From Stylonectria norvegica (Eukaryota > Ascomycota > Sordariomycetes > Hypocreales > Nectriaceae): a DNA stretch of 64,000 nucleotides. Shown piece by piece: positions 32,754-45,061 of the stretch; position 1 is the first letter of the stretch; every line of letters begins with the position of its first letter. Made by a program: the position numbers and the translations under genes. Location of the stretch: positions 1 through 64,000 of the forward strand of contig JAANBC010000134.1 in assembly GCA_014621405.1 (NCBI GenBank). The letters run 5' to 3'. Under the pieces are notes generated by a model. The model searched no databases, was not told the DNA's origin, and worked only from the letters and a program-made list of their open reading frames with translations.

Positions 32754-34520
32754 ATGAAGATTCCCTACAATGTACTCCATGTTGCTGGCAATGTCCTGTT
32801 TGCCGCTCGAGGGGGCAAGATTCACTCATTCAACCTCGACAACGGCGCTCACCTCTCAACATGGAAACACCCCGACGTCGACAAGCTGGCTTCGGCCCTC
32901 CAGACCAATGCCAATGAGGTCGAGAAGGAGAAGGCAGTGAGCGTGGACACGGAGATGGCCGAGGGAGAGAACGACAATGAGCCGCCCGCTAAGAGGCAAA
33001 AGGTCCAAGACGCAAAGGATGAGACCAAGGGTGCCGAGGATGAAGCACCTTTGGAAGTGAGCACAGCCGAGCTCTCAGTCAAAACCAAGCCCGAGGTCCT
33101 GGAGAAGTCAAAGGGGAAAACAAAGAAAAATGGAAAGGGCAAGGGAAAATCGAACATCTCCCGAGTCCCTGACCGGCCTGTCATCACACACATGACGAGC
33201 ACCGCAGACGGTGGGCATCTCCTCGCCATCTCTGGCCACGACAAAGCCATCTGGGTCTTCGAGCATGATGGCCAGGGCAAGCTTGCCGAGCTCAGCCGAC
33301 GGTAAGAACAATAGCCCACAGAAACCATGTGCTTCGACTAACACCACTCTAGAACCATGCCCAAGCGGCCCAGCTCCGTGGTCATTGCCCCAGACTCGCA
33401 GATCATCTGCGCTGACAAGTTCGGCGACGTGTACTCTCTTCCCTTTATCGCCACGGAGCCTTCCACGCCCACGGCAGCCGCATCACCAGCTCCGGCGCCA
33501 GCAACATCAAAGTTGGCTTCCCAGCCAGCGGCGAACAACCTGACGGTTCATTCGAAGCGTAACCTGCGAGCGTTGACTAACCAGCAACGTCAGATGGAGC
33601 TCGCCAAGGGCGTCCAGGATTCGCGCAAGCGTGAAGAGCCTAGCTTTGATCTGAGTCTTCTACTAGGACATGTCTCCATGTTGACATCGCTGCTACTTGG
33701 GGAGAGTGATGGGAGACGGTATATCCTCACAAGTGATCGAGATGAGCACATCAGGGTATCTCGGTATATCCCTCAGGCCTACGTGATCGAGACATACTGC
33801 TTCGGCCATGATGAGTTCATCAGCTCCATGACCATCCCTAGTTCAAGAGGCGATGTGCTCATCTCCGGTGGTGGTGATCAGGAGCTCTTCGTGTGGGATT
33901 GGAAGTCAGGCAAGCTTTTGTCAAAGACGAATCTACTGTCTCTCGCCCAAGAAATCGCCCCTGATCTCACTAAGATTGCCGTCTCCGGCCTACAAACTCT
34001 GCTTTATCCCACCGACTCCGGCAATCTGATCTACGTCGTCGCAATCTGCGAAGAGTGAGCAACCCAACCTGCCAATGCCTGCCCATGCTCGCCAAAGCTA
34101 ATATCATCTAGCATCCAAGCCATCTTCTCCTGGCAACTAACCGAAGCAAACACCCTCAACCACCCCTCAGTTATCCAACTACCGGGCAAACCCCTCTCCA
34201 TCGCCATCATATCCACCAAAGACTCACCACCGAAGATCATCAATGCTATCGACGCTAGTGACCCGACCAAAGCCAAGAGCCTAAGCATATTCTCTCTGAC
34301 CATGAACAATGGCAAGCTAGCGGTAGAGTCTACTGCTTTAGTTGCCGATGATGATCTCGAGGCAGAAGAGATGGAGGTCCCAGAGTCTGAGATTCGGAGT
34401 CTGTTATATACTGTGGAAAACTTGCGGAAACAGCACACGGAACGTGGCGAGGATGCTGGTGCTGACGATGAGGAGGGAGGAGCACCCGAGGCTGAGGTTG
34501 AGGCGGATGCTGCTATATAA
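32754..34520 (+). CDS. TRM82: tRNA (guanine-N7-)-methyltransferase non-catalytic subunit (WD repeat)
   Basis: Three exons: 32754-33301, 33353-34054, 34112-34520; 552 aa, phases consistent (AELSR|RTMPKRPSS and ICED|IQAIFSW). WD40-type blades are recognisable, for example HLLAISGHDKAIWVFE, ILTSDRDEHIRVSRY with the following CFGHDEFISS, and VLISGGGDQELFVWDW. Trm82 is the WD-repeat partner that stabilises the catalytic subunit Trm8 for m7G46 formation in tRNA. Between blades one and two is a Lys/Glu-rich linker with PPAKRQK and KGKTKKNGKGKGK, which could be a nuclear localisation signal. The C-terminus is acidic. Fungal orthologs share this linker-rich layout. Confidence 0.9.
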
Positions 34521-35130
34521 ACATACATCGCATGATTTGGGTTCATATAGCTTTTCTTTAAAGCGACAAGGACTTGCTCACATATATGCTGTCTTGATAA
34601 GTATCAATAGTGAACTTGCTGTCCAATATGTTTGGCCACATCAAACAGGTGCACCACAAACATTGGAAACCAAATTTAAATCTGGTGTCGGAAGCATCAT
34701 GTTCATAGTCTACGTCTGCAACTACTAAACTCATTGAATCGTCTATAGCCTCTAAACGCCTTCTGGTCAGATCGAATGCTCCCTCCGAAACATGATCAGC
34801 CAAAGCGTGTATCCACTCGGTCTTCGATGTTAAGCCCCTCCCTCTCCCCCTCTCACCTTGGTAACGCTATGCTGAAGGAGCATTTCCTCTGCTCGTGGTA
34901 TCATCGAGAAGGTAGTGATTAGACGACGTTAGGCAAGGGAAAAACGCCAATTTCCGTCCTCAGCAAGTCCCACCATCTCCACGTAACTAATATGTCATAT
35001 TTCCCGGACATGGATAAGCCGGGTGACGACCGTAAGACATCGAAGTTGTCGCAATGCCCCTGGGTTTCTTGCCACGGCTCCCCTTCGAAAAGTGCACGCA
35101 TGGAACCTCAGGCACGTGGCCACGGCTGCT
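34521..35130. other. Convergent 3' flanks of TRM82 and YDJ1
   Basis: About 610 bp between convergent stop codons, with short ORFs only. No gene seen. Confidence 0.6.
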
Positions 35131-36554
35131 TTACTGCGATGCGCACTGGACGCGCTCACCACCTGGTTGGCCGTCCTCATCCTCGTCATCCATCATTTCG
35201 CCAGGCCTGCCGAATACCTTAGTTTGCGTCTGACCATCCAAATCCTCCAAATCTGCCGGCTCGGTCATAGCTTCGGTAGGGGGAATGTTTTGCAGAGGCG
35301 GTGCAGGTAGGATCTTTCGGAGAGCCTCGTAGTCGGCCTCCTTGGAAGTCCAGTTCTTCTCGGGGAACTTGACGTTGAACCGGATGTACATGTTTCCGGT
35401 GTGGTGGTGTCGGTAAGAAGGCATTCCCTGGCCACGAACCATCTTTACAGCGTCTGGGAGGGTTGTTAGTCGACGTGCCAGAATGGGAGCTGGGTTGAGA
35501 CGTACCTTGAGCAATAGCCTCGCCGGGAAGAATGTCAATGCTGAGCCATCGCTCGTCCAGATGCTCCACGTAAATGGTACCACCGGCCAAAGCTGTGACG
35601 AGCTCGATCTCGCAGTTGAATAGCAGGTCGTCCTCCTTACGGGTGAAGCGAGCATGTGGCTTCTGCTCAATCTCAAAGACAACGTCACCAGCCTGAACGC
35701 CGGGGGCTTGATCACCCTCTCCTCGGAACTCGACCTTGGTACCGCTCCTAACGCCCTTGTCAACGTGAACGTGGAGAACCTTGCGGTCGACGATGGTCTT
35801 CTTTCCGTTGCACTGCTTGCAACGATCTTTCTCCTTGATGATCTCTCCCTCGCCGTTGCAGTCGGGGCAAACAGTCTGGAATCGCTGGATCATGGGACCC
35901 ATCTGGCGCATCATAGTCTTCATGCCGTGGCCATCGCAGCCGGGACACCGCTTAACGGCACCATCCTTACCACCGAGACCCTCACACTTGGGGCAGATGA
36001 TGGATCGTTGCAGAGCCAACTTAGAGATCTTGCCACGGTAAATGTCCTCAAGGGAGACCTTGTGAGTATGGTGGATCGTGCGCGCTTTGGGGGGTCCGCG
36101 CTGGTTCATGCCTCCAAACATCCCGCCGAGACCACCGCCGAAGCTGCCGCCGCCAAAGAACTGAGCAAACAGATCCTCAGCAGCCATGCCGCCACCAGCA
36201 CCTCCCTCGAGACCAGCCTCGCCATATTGGTCGTACACCTGTCGCTTCTGAGGGTCGGAAAGGATTTCGTAGGCATGGGAGATCTCCTTGAACTTTTCCT
36301 CGGCACCGGGGTTCTGAGTATTCTTATCTGTTGGGGCATTAGAGATCAGAGCCATGTATCACGGCGAGCTTCAAGGGCGATCATACCAGGATGATGCTTT
36401 AGAGCGCCAACCTTGTAGGCTTTCTTCAACTCCGCCTCGGTGGCTGTCGGAGCGACCTGGTGGAGTATGTTAGCCGAAAGCCGAAGATGGTATAGCAAGC
36501 TATTGTCCAGTGACGTACGCCGAGGGTCTCGTAGTATTTTGTTTCCTTGACCAT
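35131..36554 (-). CDS. YDJ1: Class A J-domain co-chaperone Ydj1/Mas5 with C-terminal CaaX box
   Basis: Four exons on the minus strand: 36554-36519, 36456-36387, 36327-35506, 35453-35131; 1251 nt, 416 aa. J domain at the N-terminus with the Hsp70-stimulating HPD at 34-36; the Asp codon is split by intron 2. A Gly/Phe-rich linker (FFGGGSFGGGLGGMFGG) follows, then a zinc-binding domain with four CxxCxGx-type repeats (CPKCEGLGG, CPGCDGHGM, CPDCNGEGE, CKQCNGKKT), then the substrate-binding C-terminal domains. The last four residues are CASQ, a farnesylation CaaX box, the same tetrapeptide as in yeast Ydj1, so attachment to the ER and mitochondrial surface is expected. It hands substrates to Hsp70 and aids protein import. 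Another Hsp70/Hsp90 partner, CDC37, lies about 13 kb away. Confidence 0.95.
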
Positions 36555-38254
36555 GATTGCTGTGGTGTTGAAAGAGATCTAAAGAATCGGAGATCGGGGG
36601 AAAAGGTGGGAGGGTATCGCGCAGGCGGAAGAGTCTCTAAAAGATGCAATCAGTCAGCCAAAATTTGGATAAGGCAGCGGACAAAGGCCGGAAGGCTGGG
36701 TAAGCAGGCAGGCAACGTAAGCAGAAATGGCGGAACTTTGCGATGCGCCAAAGTTATTCTCTGACGCAGGCAGAATATTGTGTAGCAGGAAGAATTTGTT
36801 GAGTTGATGCGTACCTTTTGTCCACCAAGGCGTGTATCTAACTTGGGCGGCGGGGCTATGAGAAGTTCCACAGGCTTCGCGCTGCGCAAATCTGGCAAGC
36901 GGCTTGGGGCGACGACAGCAGGCTGAAAATGCGAAAGAATCGGCAGTATCGTATCGGTAGTATCAAGGCGACTGTGGAAGAGGAGTATTTGGGATTCTAG
37001 GGGTCCTGCGACAAAAGACTCTGCTTGATTATCAGCGTCCAAAGTGTAGGCGCTGGGCTGGACGGGCGGGTTTTGAAGAAAGGGAGGCTGCAGGGACGCC
37101 GCGGAACGGCTTGCGCCTCATGGAATTGTGTAGAAGAAAGTCGATTATGTGGCGGTGCTGATAATGCATGACCTGTGAGCGTCCCCTGTAACAGCCCCTA
37201 CGACGGCCCCTACGACGGTCCCTACAACGGTCCCTGCAGCACAGCACTCTGTATGCACTGCCTACTAACTTCTATTATCAAGCGCGCGGAGCGGAGCTGA
37301 CTGGAAGCTGCCAGGCCTACTGGTAAGGTACTTTGGGCTTACAGAAACTATTCGTACGAATACAGCGTGCGACTGGGCTGTCAAATTTGAATGAGTACCT
37401 ATGAATCCGCCCGGACAACTCCGTACCTACATCAAAAGCAGTAGGCTGCCCGGCGAGGCTGTGATGGAAGTATCTCCCTAACAGGCTTTGCACAAGGCGG
37501 CCGTCATAGGTCCCATAGGTTCTCTATTTTTTACTCCCATGGCTCCAACCGCAGGGTCCCGATGTCCGATGCTACGGGGACGCTTGAGAAGTGCTCCACT
37601 CGGAACAGCCACCGAGCGTCTTTCCCCTTCGCGATTCGGCGAATGAGGCAAACACGAACAAACCAGGAAATATGTTCCCCACATGGATGGATATCGGCTG
37701 CCTTGTCCACACTCAGTCAGTCTTGACGCTGGCCTCCGCGTTAAAATACAGGGTAAACACCTCTGAACTTTTTTGTATAGTGTTATTTATAGATTCGGCT
37801 ACGTGAGGTACGCTTGCTGTTTATAAGGTATTTAGATATATATATAGATTTATCTAACGAGCATATCAGATAATCCTATGGTTACTGATGGATATCCTCA
37901 GGTAGGTAGGTAGAGGAATTATACTTTTAGTACCTAGCATTGATGAATTGGTCAGAGCTAGTCGGTTGCGAGCTGGCATTATTGCACAAGGCAGGAGGAG
38001 GATGAAAGCCTTTTGAATATGCACTTCGAATCAAATAGTTGAATTTCACACACGCAAACACAAATACTGGATACGATTGTCTAGTTCATCTTGATGGATA
38101 AGGAAGGTACTTAGTGAAATGACTGTTGTGGTTGATACATCAACTGCATAATACACCTCTACCAGTAGGCGCCCATTCTCCCCACCAGCCTCACCTCCAT
38201 TTGTCATTCAGGAACCTTCGCCTTACCAGCCATGTCGTCGATTTCCCTCCAACC
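36555..38254. other. Divergent promoter region of YDJ1 and the bZIP gene
   Basis: About 1.7 kb. GC-rich near YDJ1 with a 12-bp tandem repeat at 37194-37239; AT-rich nearer the bZIP gene, including TAGATATATATATAGA at about 37830-37848. I looked for heat-shock elements upstream of YDJ1 and found no convincing one. No gene seen. Confidence 0.5.
37194..37239. repeat. 12-bp tandem repeat with CCCCT motifs
   Basis: Four units of about CCCCTACGACGG, diverging to GGTCCCTACAAC and GGTCCCTGCAGC. The first units, with a preceding GTCCCCTGT, place CCCCT (stress-response-element type) three times within about 35 bp, 640-690 bp upstream of YDJ1. Confidence 0.7.
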
Positions 38255-39704
38255 ATGAACACGCCCTCTACGAACAAGGTCAAAAAGCCAATCAAACGCG
38301 ATGTCGTCGCCCGGCGCGAGCAAAATCGCATCGCGAGCCGCAACTACCGTGCGTCCTATGCGCTGCCGTGCCCGTACCTCGTGCTGACGCAAGCTGTATA
38401 GGTGAGAAGCAGAGACAGAAGCTGGCGCTACTGGACCACCTCCTGGACAGCGACGATGCCCAGCTGAGCGAGCCGCCCAAGTCTGATGAGGGGAGAGCTG
38501 AGCTGTCACGAGTCGAGACTCGCCGTGAGAGTCTGACTGGACACGGTGAAGCACCTGTAGTCGAGGTTTCCGCCGTCCAAGAGCTAGGGAACGATGCAAT
38601 AGCGCCTCAAGTGGCAAATCCAGTCGATGTCTTCATCGACAACGACACCTGGGGCGACCTCCCAGATGCTGCCACCGTCAGTCTCAGTACGGATACATCC
38701 AACGGCCTCGTTCCCTTTGCGTCGCCAAGTACCATGTTTGAGCCGAGCCACTTCGACAATTGGAATTCCATGGCCCTCGAGATCTCCCCATCAACGCTGC
38801 AGTTCCCGGAATACGCGCCCAATAGTCGATCGATCTCGTCTCCCGCTCAACACACCGAACCGGTGTCAGAGAGAGACGGCCCTCTGCTCGAAGTCCTGCA
38901 AGGCGTCGAGAACCTCACCCTGCACCAGAAGAGAGCCTTGCTTCGACACCTCCAACACGAGACCCAGTACCCCCGCGCCGCCGCCTCGCCACCGCGAGCG
39001 CAAGGACACTCAATTCCTAACCCTAGCCCAACGAGTCTGCAGCTCCAAGCCCAGGCCTTTGCAAACACCATCCACCGCGAAGCCAGCGGCTGGAACTGCC
39101 TCCCGTCGTCGCCCAACTACTGCCTCACCCAGACGGGGTTCTTCGCCGCCCTGTTCGCAAACTGTCTCGCCCTGGGGATGGGCAGCATCGAACCGCTCAT
39201 CGCCGACGAAGGGTGGAGCGTCTTCTCCCTCGCGCCCGAGCTGGCCTACCACCCTTCACAGCTGTCCGTCGTGAGAAGCAAGTTCCGCAACATAGCGCCC
39301 GATCTGCGGCCCTCGGACATGCAGCTCACGGTTGCTCACCACCCCTACATCGTACGCCCGATCCCCATCTCGCTCGACGCGATCCGTAACTAACACGATA
39401 GCAGGACGTGCTCCCTTTCAAGACGTTCCGCAACAACTTGATCAGGGTGCTGTACAGTGTTCCGCAGCTGGTGGACGAGGACGAGCTCTGCCACGATCTG
39501 TCGACGGGCGGGGTGTTATGCTGGGGCGCGCAGCAGGGCTCGTTCGGCATGGATGCGGTGGTGCCGTGGGATAAGCGGAGTTGGGAGCCCAAGGTGTGGT
39601 TTTTGGAAAAATACAGCCATTTGGTTGGGGGTAAGGATGATGAGATGTGGAAAAGCGCCATGTGGTGGCAGAGAAGGAGGGGGGAGAGGATACATGAGGT
39701 TTGA
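38255..39704 (+). CDS. bZIP transcription factor with C-terminal DUF3425-type domain
   Basis: Three exons: 38255-38348, 38402-39351, 39405-39704; 1344 nt, 447 aa. Intron 1 falls inside the DNA-binding helix: RREQNRIASRNY(R) joins EKQRQKLALLDHLL, giving the bZIP signature N-x2-A-S-R-x2-R. The leucine zipper that follows is short. The middle is Ser/Pro/Gln-rich. The C-terminal third (from about WNCLPSSPNYCLTQTGFF, to PFKTFRNNLIRVLY and EPKVWFLEKY) matches the fungal DUF3425 region that often follows a bZIP in Pezizomycotina. Target genes cannot be read. The frame stays open upstream to an ATG at 38126, but 38255 is preferred by context (AACCATG) and by the basic region lying close to it. Confidence 0.85.
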
Positions 39705-40231
39705 TTTCGGAGGGGGATGAGAGTTGTATGATGTATACTATGATGGATCAACCAGCAATAGTGCGTGGCATAGAGGAAGATTATCAGATGTAATGTATGT
39801 GTTGTCAAGACAAGTCCCGGGCTATGGCACATTTCCACACTGACTTCCCAGACGTCTGTAGTTGGGACGCCGACGATCAATATGTAGCAAACACAAGGCT
39901 CGCATATTACAGGAGAACCGTCTACAACTGACATAGTTATGCCACATAGTATTACAAAAGTCCTATCAAAACCCCAAGAGGCCTAACAAAACACGAATCT
40001 AAAAAAGGGGTATGGTATCACGAAGAATGCCCAGCCAACCGAATGTCCCACAAAAGGCGAAACCACCAGCGAAAAGAAGGCAAGAAAAGCAAAAAGGCCA
40101 CATGCATGAGGCGAAGTTCATCACGCCCGTTCTACACCAAGCATATTATAATCGTTCCCGCTCCGCTGCGCAAGCGAGTCCACACGTATGTATCATTCCC
40201 CCCGAGGCATACAACTGCAGAGGACTCGTAC
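39705..40231. other. Convergent 3' flanks of the bZIP and CAP-Gly genes
   Basis: About 530 bp between convergent stop codons. No gene seen. Confidence 0.6.
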
Positions 40232-42749
40232 CTAGAAGGCGTCTTCAAAAGGGCAATCGACGCTGTCGTGTCCGTCACGCTCGCAGAGGGCGCACCACTT
40301 TTCGGGATCCATGATGCCACTTTCCTTGCCAGCGACGGGGCCGGACTCCATGGGGTTGGGGAGGATCTTGACGGCGGGGGATGGAGGTCCCATGGACTTG
40401 ACCTTGAAGGGAGAGAGAGGTGCAGGGGCATGATCGCCGTTGGGTGTGCGAGGCTTCAGCTCCTCATGAGCAGCATCTCTGTCCGTCAGGTTGTCGCCGT
40501 TGGTCTTGGCCCCTTCGGAGCCAAACATGTTGGTACAAGTGAGAATATCGTGGCCGTTAGTCTCACAAATCTCGCACCAGAGAGTACTAGTCTCGGTAGC
40601 GTTTGAGTAGTCATCGCTTTCGGGCATCGTGTCAAGCGTGTTTGCTCGCCGGTGGTTGTGGTGCGCAGCCTCGGGAGACCGAGCCTCGTATGCCCGGGCA
40701 AGGACAACCGTGTCACGAGAATCTCTCAGAGAGGATCGATGGTCGGCAGACATGGAACTCCGTTGCCCATTGGCGCCCCCTTGACGGGCTGCTTCCAGTT
40801 CCTGCTCCAACTCATCCTCGCGACTGGATTTCTTCTCAAGAATCGATTGCAGCTCGGCTACTTGTCGTTCCAGGTTGTCACGCGCAATCTTGTTGGCGAC
40901 GGCATCACCTCCAATGAAAGAGCCAGGCCGTTGAGTAGGTGTCCTGTCTTCGGCGGCGTTGGGAACTGAGTCTCGGCTGAGAGAATGGATGATGGCCTTT
41001 AGACCCCTGATTTCATCTTCCTTTTGCTCCAGCTCTTTCGACGGGCCGTTCTTGTCGCCGTTTTGATTCGTGTTGCCTTCGGCCGTGGCCTTTTCCCGCT
41101 CCCGGCGAAGTTCAGTTCTAGTTCTTTCAACTTCGCCGCGGAGAAACTCGACTTCGCCCCGGGCCTCGGCTTCGCCGCGCCTTGCGTCTTCCAATCCTTC
41201 CTCTAATTCTTGCACGAGTTCCTCGAGCTGTTTCAGTTGACTGGCCACGGAGTCGACGTCGACATTTCGTGACTCAAGCTCTCGAACGTCGGCTATGAGT
41301 TCCTCTATGCGCTTCTCGTATACGCGTTCCGTCTCTGTGCTAGCCATTTCGAGGGTGTCAATAGTACTTCGAAAGTCTGCTCGGTGAGCGTCGAATTCGG
41401 CAGTCAACATGGCAATCTTGTCGTTCTTATCCCGCAGCATGAGTCGGAGTTGCACCGAGTCCTTGTCATCTAGGCTACCCCTCCTTTGCGCTGGAAGATC
41501 CGCGTGCTCCATAAGCCCTTGCAGCTCAACCAAGCTACTCTCCATCTCGGCCAAAGTTGATGACTGGTCTTTGAGTTGTCGATTTCGGTCCTCCAGTTCA
41601 TTCTTTAACCGTTCGATTTCTTCCTCGTTTGCGGTGTTGATGCGGGATGACGGCCGGATCTTTTGGCTGAAGGAGGAGACGGATGCCATATTGCCGTTGT
41701 TGGTAGTTCGTGGCACTCCCACCGGCGTTGTCTCATCGTCCAAACTCGGTAGCGAACCCAGGGCGGAAGTACTGCGTGGTCCCAAACTCGGCTTGCGATC
41801 AAGCCTTGGCATTTTCTTGCTCGGGTCGCCGGCGGTGCCACGCACACTTTGCGCGAAACGGTTTGTAGGACTTCCATATCGCGAGGGTGCCTTGGCAGGG
41901 GTGGTCATGGAAGGCCTTGGCCCAGGAGTCATCTGTAGTCGCCGCACCGGGGAGTCAGGGCGTGGTAGAGACGTCCTCGGTTGCCGCTTGCCTTGAGGGC
42001 TTGGGGCGCGTGCACCGGGGCCAACCGAGGCACTGAATTTGGGTAAACTGGGGGTCGGAGGTGTATAGTTGATCGAGTTTTGGTTGCCGGCTCTCAAACC
42101 ACCATATGTGCTCGCCGTCGGTGTTCTCGGGAACGATGGAGGCGAGTCGCGCCGGAGGGCAGCCTTGACGACTGGGAGGAAGATGCCGGCGCCTGGGATT
42201 GTCGTGGAGAAGTATGATACTCTATTGTACATTGTAAGCTCCCGACGTTTTCATGGTTGCAGATTCGGGTTCTGGGACTGTGTCTCACCCATCAACGTCG
42301 CCGTCGTTCTTCCCTCGCACTGCAAAGTCCGGATGCAACTCGACACCTGCAAAGGTGCCCTTTTTGCCTCGAACGGTACCGACGAAACGGACAGTGCCGT
42401 ACATGCCACCCGGGACATCGACGGTGTCGCCAGCCACGATATCGTCGGGCGGCGGACGGCCGGGGGTTCCTGGAATCATGTTTTGCGACGTGTCGCTCAG
42501 AACGGAATCGAGGGCGTAGCTCTCGCTAACATCGGGGATGCTGGCGAGCGAGGAGTGGGTGAGAGCGGCGAGCGAGGCCTTGCGCGGCAGAGACGGCACG
42601 GGGGGAACCAGGCGCGAGTGGGAAGCGTGGGAAGCGTAGGCGGACTTGAGATTGGGGGTTGACGCGGTGGCCGAGGGTCTTCGCAGGGAGCGCGATGAGG
42701 ATTTTGGGCGTAGATGTTGGGTTGTGCTCGTGGTGGTGGCAGAAGTCAT
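40232..42749 (-). CDS. CLIP-170/Bik1/Tip1-type microtubule plus-end protein
   Basis: Two exons on the minus strand: 42749-42289 and 42221-40232; 2451 nt, 816 aa. The CAP-Gly domain (about 107-172) contains the GKNDG signature needed to bind EEY/F tails, completed across the intron (DGDVDG|VSYFSTTIPGAGIFL). A Ser/Pro/Arg-rich linker follows, then long coiled coils (about 375-560) that would dimerise. The C-terminus has two zinc knuckles of the form C-x2-C-x4-H-x4-C (CEICETNGHDILTC and CALCERDGHDSVDC), the second ending in EDAF. This layout is that of CLIP-170 and yeast Bik1/fission yeast Tip1, which track growing microtubules and help dynein and polarity. I leave the symbol blank because naming differs between lineages. 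Confidence 0.9.
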
Positions 42750-45061
42750 GGCGGCGGTGGTGCTGGCCCGGCTGGGGTCCAGATCATTCGCGGAGGGCGT
42801 GTCTCATTTGTTTACACCCCACAGCCACATCAGGCAAATAGGGGGGGGGCCTCCACTCAACTGCCAATCGTTGCTGCTGGCTCGAAGCGGGAGCTGTCAA
42901 TAATTACCTAGCGGTAGGTAAAGTAGTACAGCTTGTTGTCTGGTGCCTGTGGTGCCTGTGGTGCCTGAGTTCCAGTGGCTGCTGTCGATAGCGGGAGCCG
43001 TAGTGTGCGCCGTAATTAGCGAGTGGTCGAGTGGAGGTCGTTCTTGTCTTCTTCAGCTGCTGGTGATTCCTAGGTATATGCTCAAAGTGGTGAAGTGGCG
43101 ATTGAGGTCTGAGGATTGAGAAGCCAAGTGAAAGGAGCAAGAGGTGAGACTGGAGGAATAGAGAAGGAAAAGGAGGAGGAGAAAGAGGGGATAGCCGGAT
43201 GGATATGCAGTTGTCAACAAATGCCCGTCGACGCACGCAGCACCAGCAGCAGCTCGACCACCTGCAGACGGAGCCTTATAAGCCCAGTAAAAAGGCCAGC
43301 GGCAGGGGCCAGCTGCACTGCAGCAGTCGATCGGCTGCTCAGCACTCAGGAGTTGGGCACTCAGAACTCAGCGAACAGCCCGTCACCGCCTCTGCTGAGT
43401 GGAGGGCACGGTTGCTGCAGCTGCAGCTGCAGTCACTGAGTACTAGTAGGAGTCGTCTATGGAGTAGGAGTAGACGCTTCTAGGGATGCCTTCAGGGGAT
43501 ATCCAGGGCCCAGCCGTTGGAGGAGATCAACGAAGGGATGGGTGGTTGGATGGAAGCAACCAAGAAAACGGGAACAAGGTTCGAGGAGAGGATGTGACGA
43601 GACCAAGCCAAAGACAAGGGCGTTCATTGCAGGTAAAAGGTATGCAAGAAGGCAGATGACAACAATGGAAGTGAAGGGAACGAGAAACAACAGGCGATAA
43701 AGATGAATCAGTCCGTGATTCATTGCTGATGGGAAAAGAGAAGAAAACAAACAATTCTCCTCTCTCGTTATCAAATAAGGCCGCATTCACAGTACTGCAA
43801 CCTATTATAAGGACGCTATAGCATCTATGATGCATCTTTGTTTTCTCTATTTTCTCTGTTTACCTGCAACCAACTCTGCGTCGCCGTGGCATCACGCGCT
43901 ACTAACTTGCTAACCCCATCTCCCGACCTCCAATGGCACACTAGATGTGCCATGCATCTGCACCCTCGCTGCCGCGGCCACATGGTGCATCGTCATCCCT
44001 TTGTCTCATTCGCCCACCTTTGAAGTTACCAATCCAGCCAGTTGTAAGCCGGCCTACGTCGTGATGGCCCAAGGGGAAAGCGGCATTGCTGGAGAGAGCC
44101 GGAGAACCAACAGAGTCCCTCCCCTTGTTGCTGGTATCATTCTTCCCCGTACAATAAACGCCGCCCTAATAAGATCGATACGTACGAATATTACTGTGAG
44201 AATAAAGGGCCATTTCTCGTAAGACCAAAGACATTCCGATGACCCCATTCTTGCTCCACACCTATTTGCTTCTTTAGGTGCTTGAAGGGAGAAGGATTGG
44301 ATGTCAGACTTTCAAATTTCAACGGCTTCACACACCACACACCCAGCCAAGCCTTGTTGCCCATCCATCACTGCTGACCTATAAAGGCATCGAATATTGA
44401 TTGACAACTAACGATGTACAGGTAACCTTCACCAAAGCCGTTTAGGAAACTAAACATTATCAATGCTTTCAACCGTCAAACGCTTTGACCCACTTGCGCT
44501 CTGTCAAGGGACCTGTCACTCCACATCGGCCCGCGCCGGTCTGGACGTGAAGCCGAACCAAAACGACACCAGGCGTAAATGAAGCAAGGGTTAGGAATCA
44601 GGGGTGGCCATGGGTCATCCTGTTATACAAAGCAAGGCTTCGTCATCTTTATTTTGCTTATGAGCCCTACATTGGCCGATGGAGGTAAATAAACTAGAGA
44701 AGGACATCGTGTCCCACTGTCACATCCATTTCCTCGCCATGTTATTGCGTTGCTGTCATGCCCTTGAGCCTGTCAACGTCAACGCTCGTGATATCGAACA
44801 TCGTTTCGAATCGTTGTACAGTTCCTCCAGCCGATGCCAATACTGTGCACTTTGCTGCAGGAATATCTTCCCCACGCCACAGTTGCGCAACATTATCGTC
44901 GCTCTCGGATCCATGGGCGTATACTTGGCTCGTTGACCAGCTTCTTTCACAGCCGGTGCCATCTCGGGGTAGATACAGCCATTTGCTCCTGATTTCGAGC
45001 CGTAATTTGAGGTATTCACATCGATCATTTCGGAGCGTCTCGTGAAGTTTCTCTTCTGACC
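42750..45061. other. Intergenic region upstream of the CAP-Gly gene
   Basis: About 2.3 kb. Contains a 9-bp direct repeat GTGCCTGTG (42941-42968), a GCAGCT run near 43412-43431, and purine-rich GGAGGAGG sequence near 43150-43190. Short ORFs only; no family signature. Confidence 0.5.

Noticed and set aside
35654..36394. 246-codon plus-strand ORF over YDJ1
   Set aside because: Antisense to the zinc-finger and J-domain exons; no domain of its own.
36840..36880. GAAGTTC-type possible heat-shock element upstream of YDJ1
   Set aside because: The GAA and TTC blocks are not spaced by two bases and there is no third unit.
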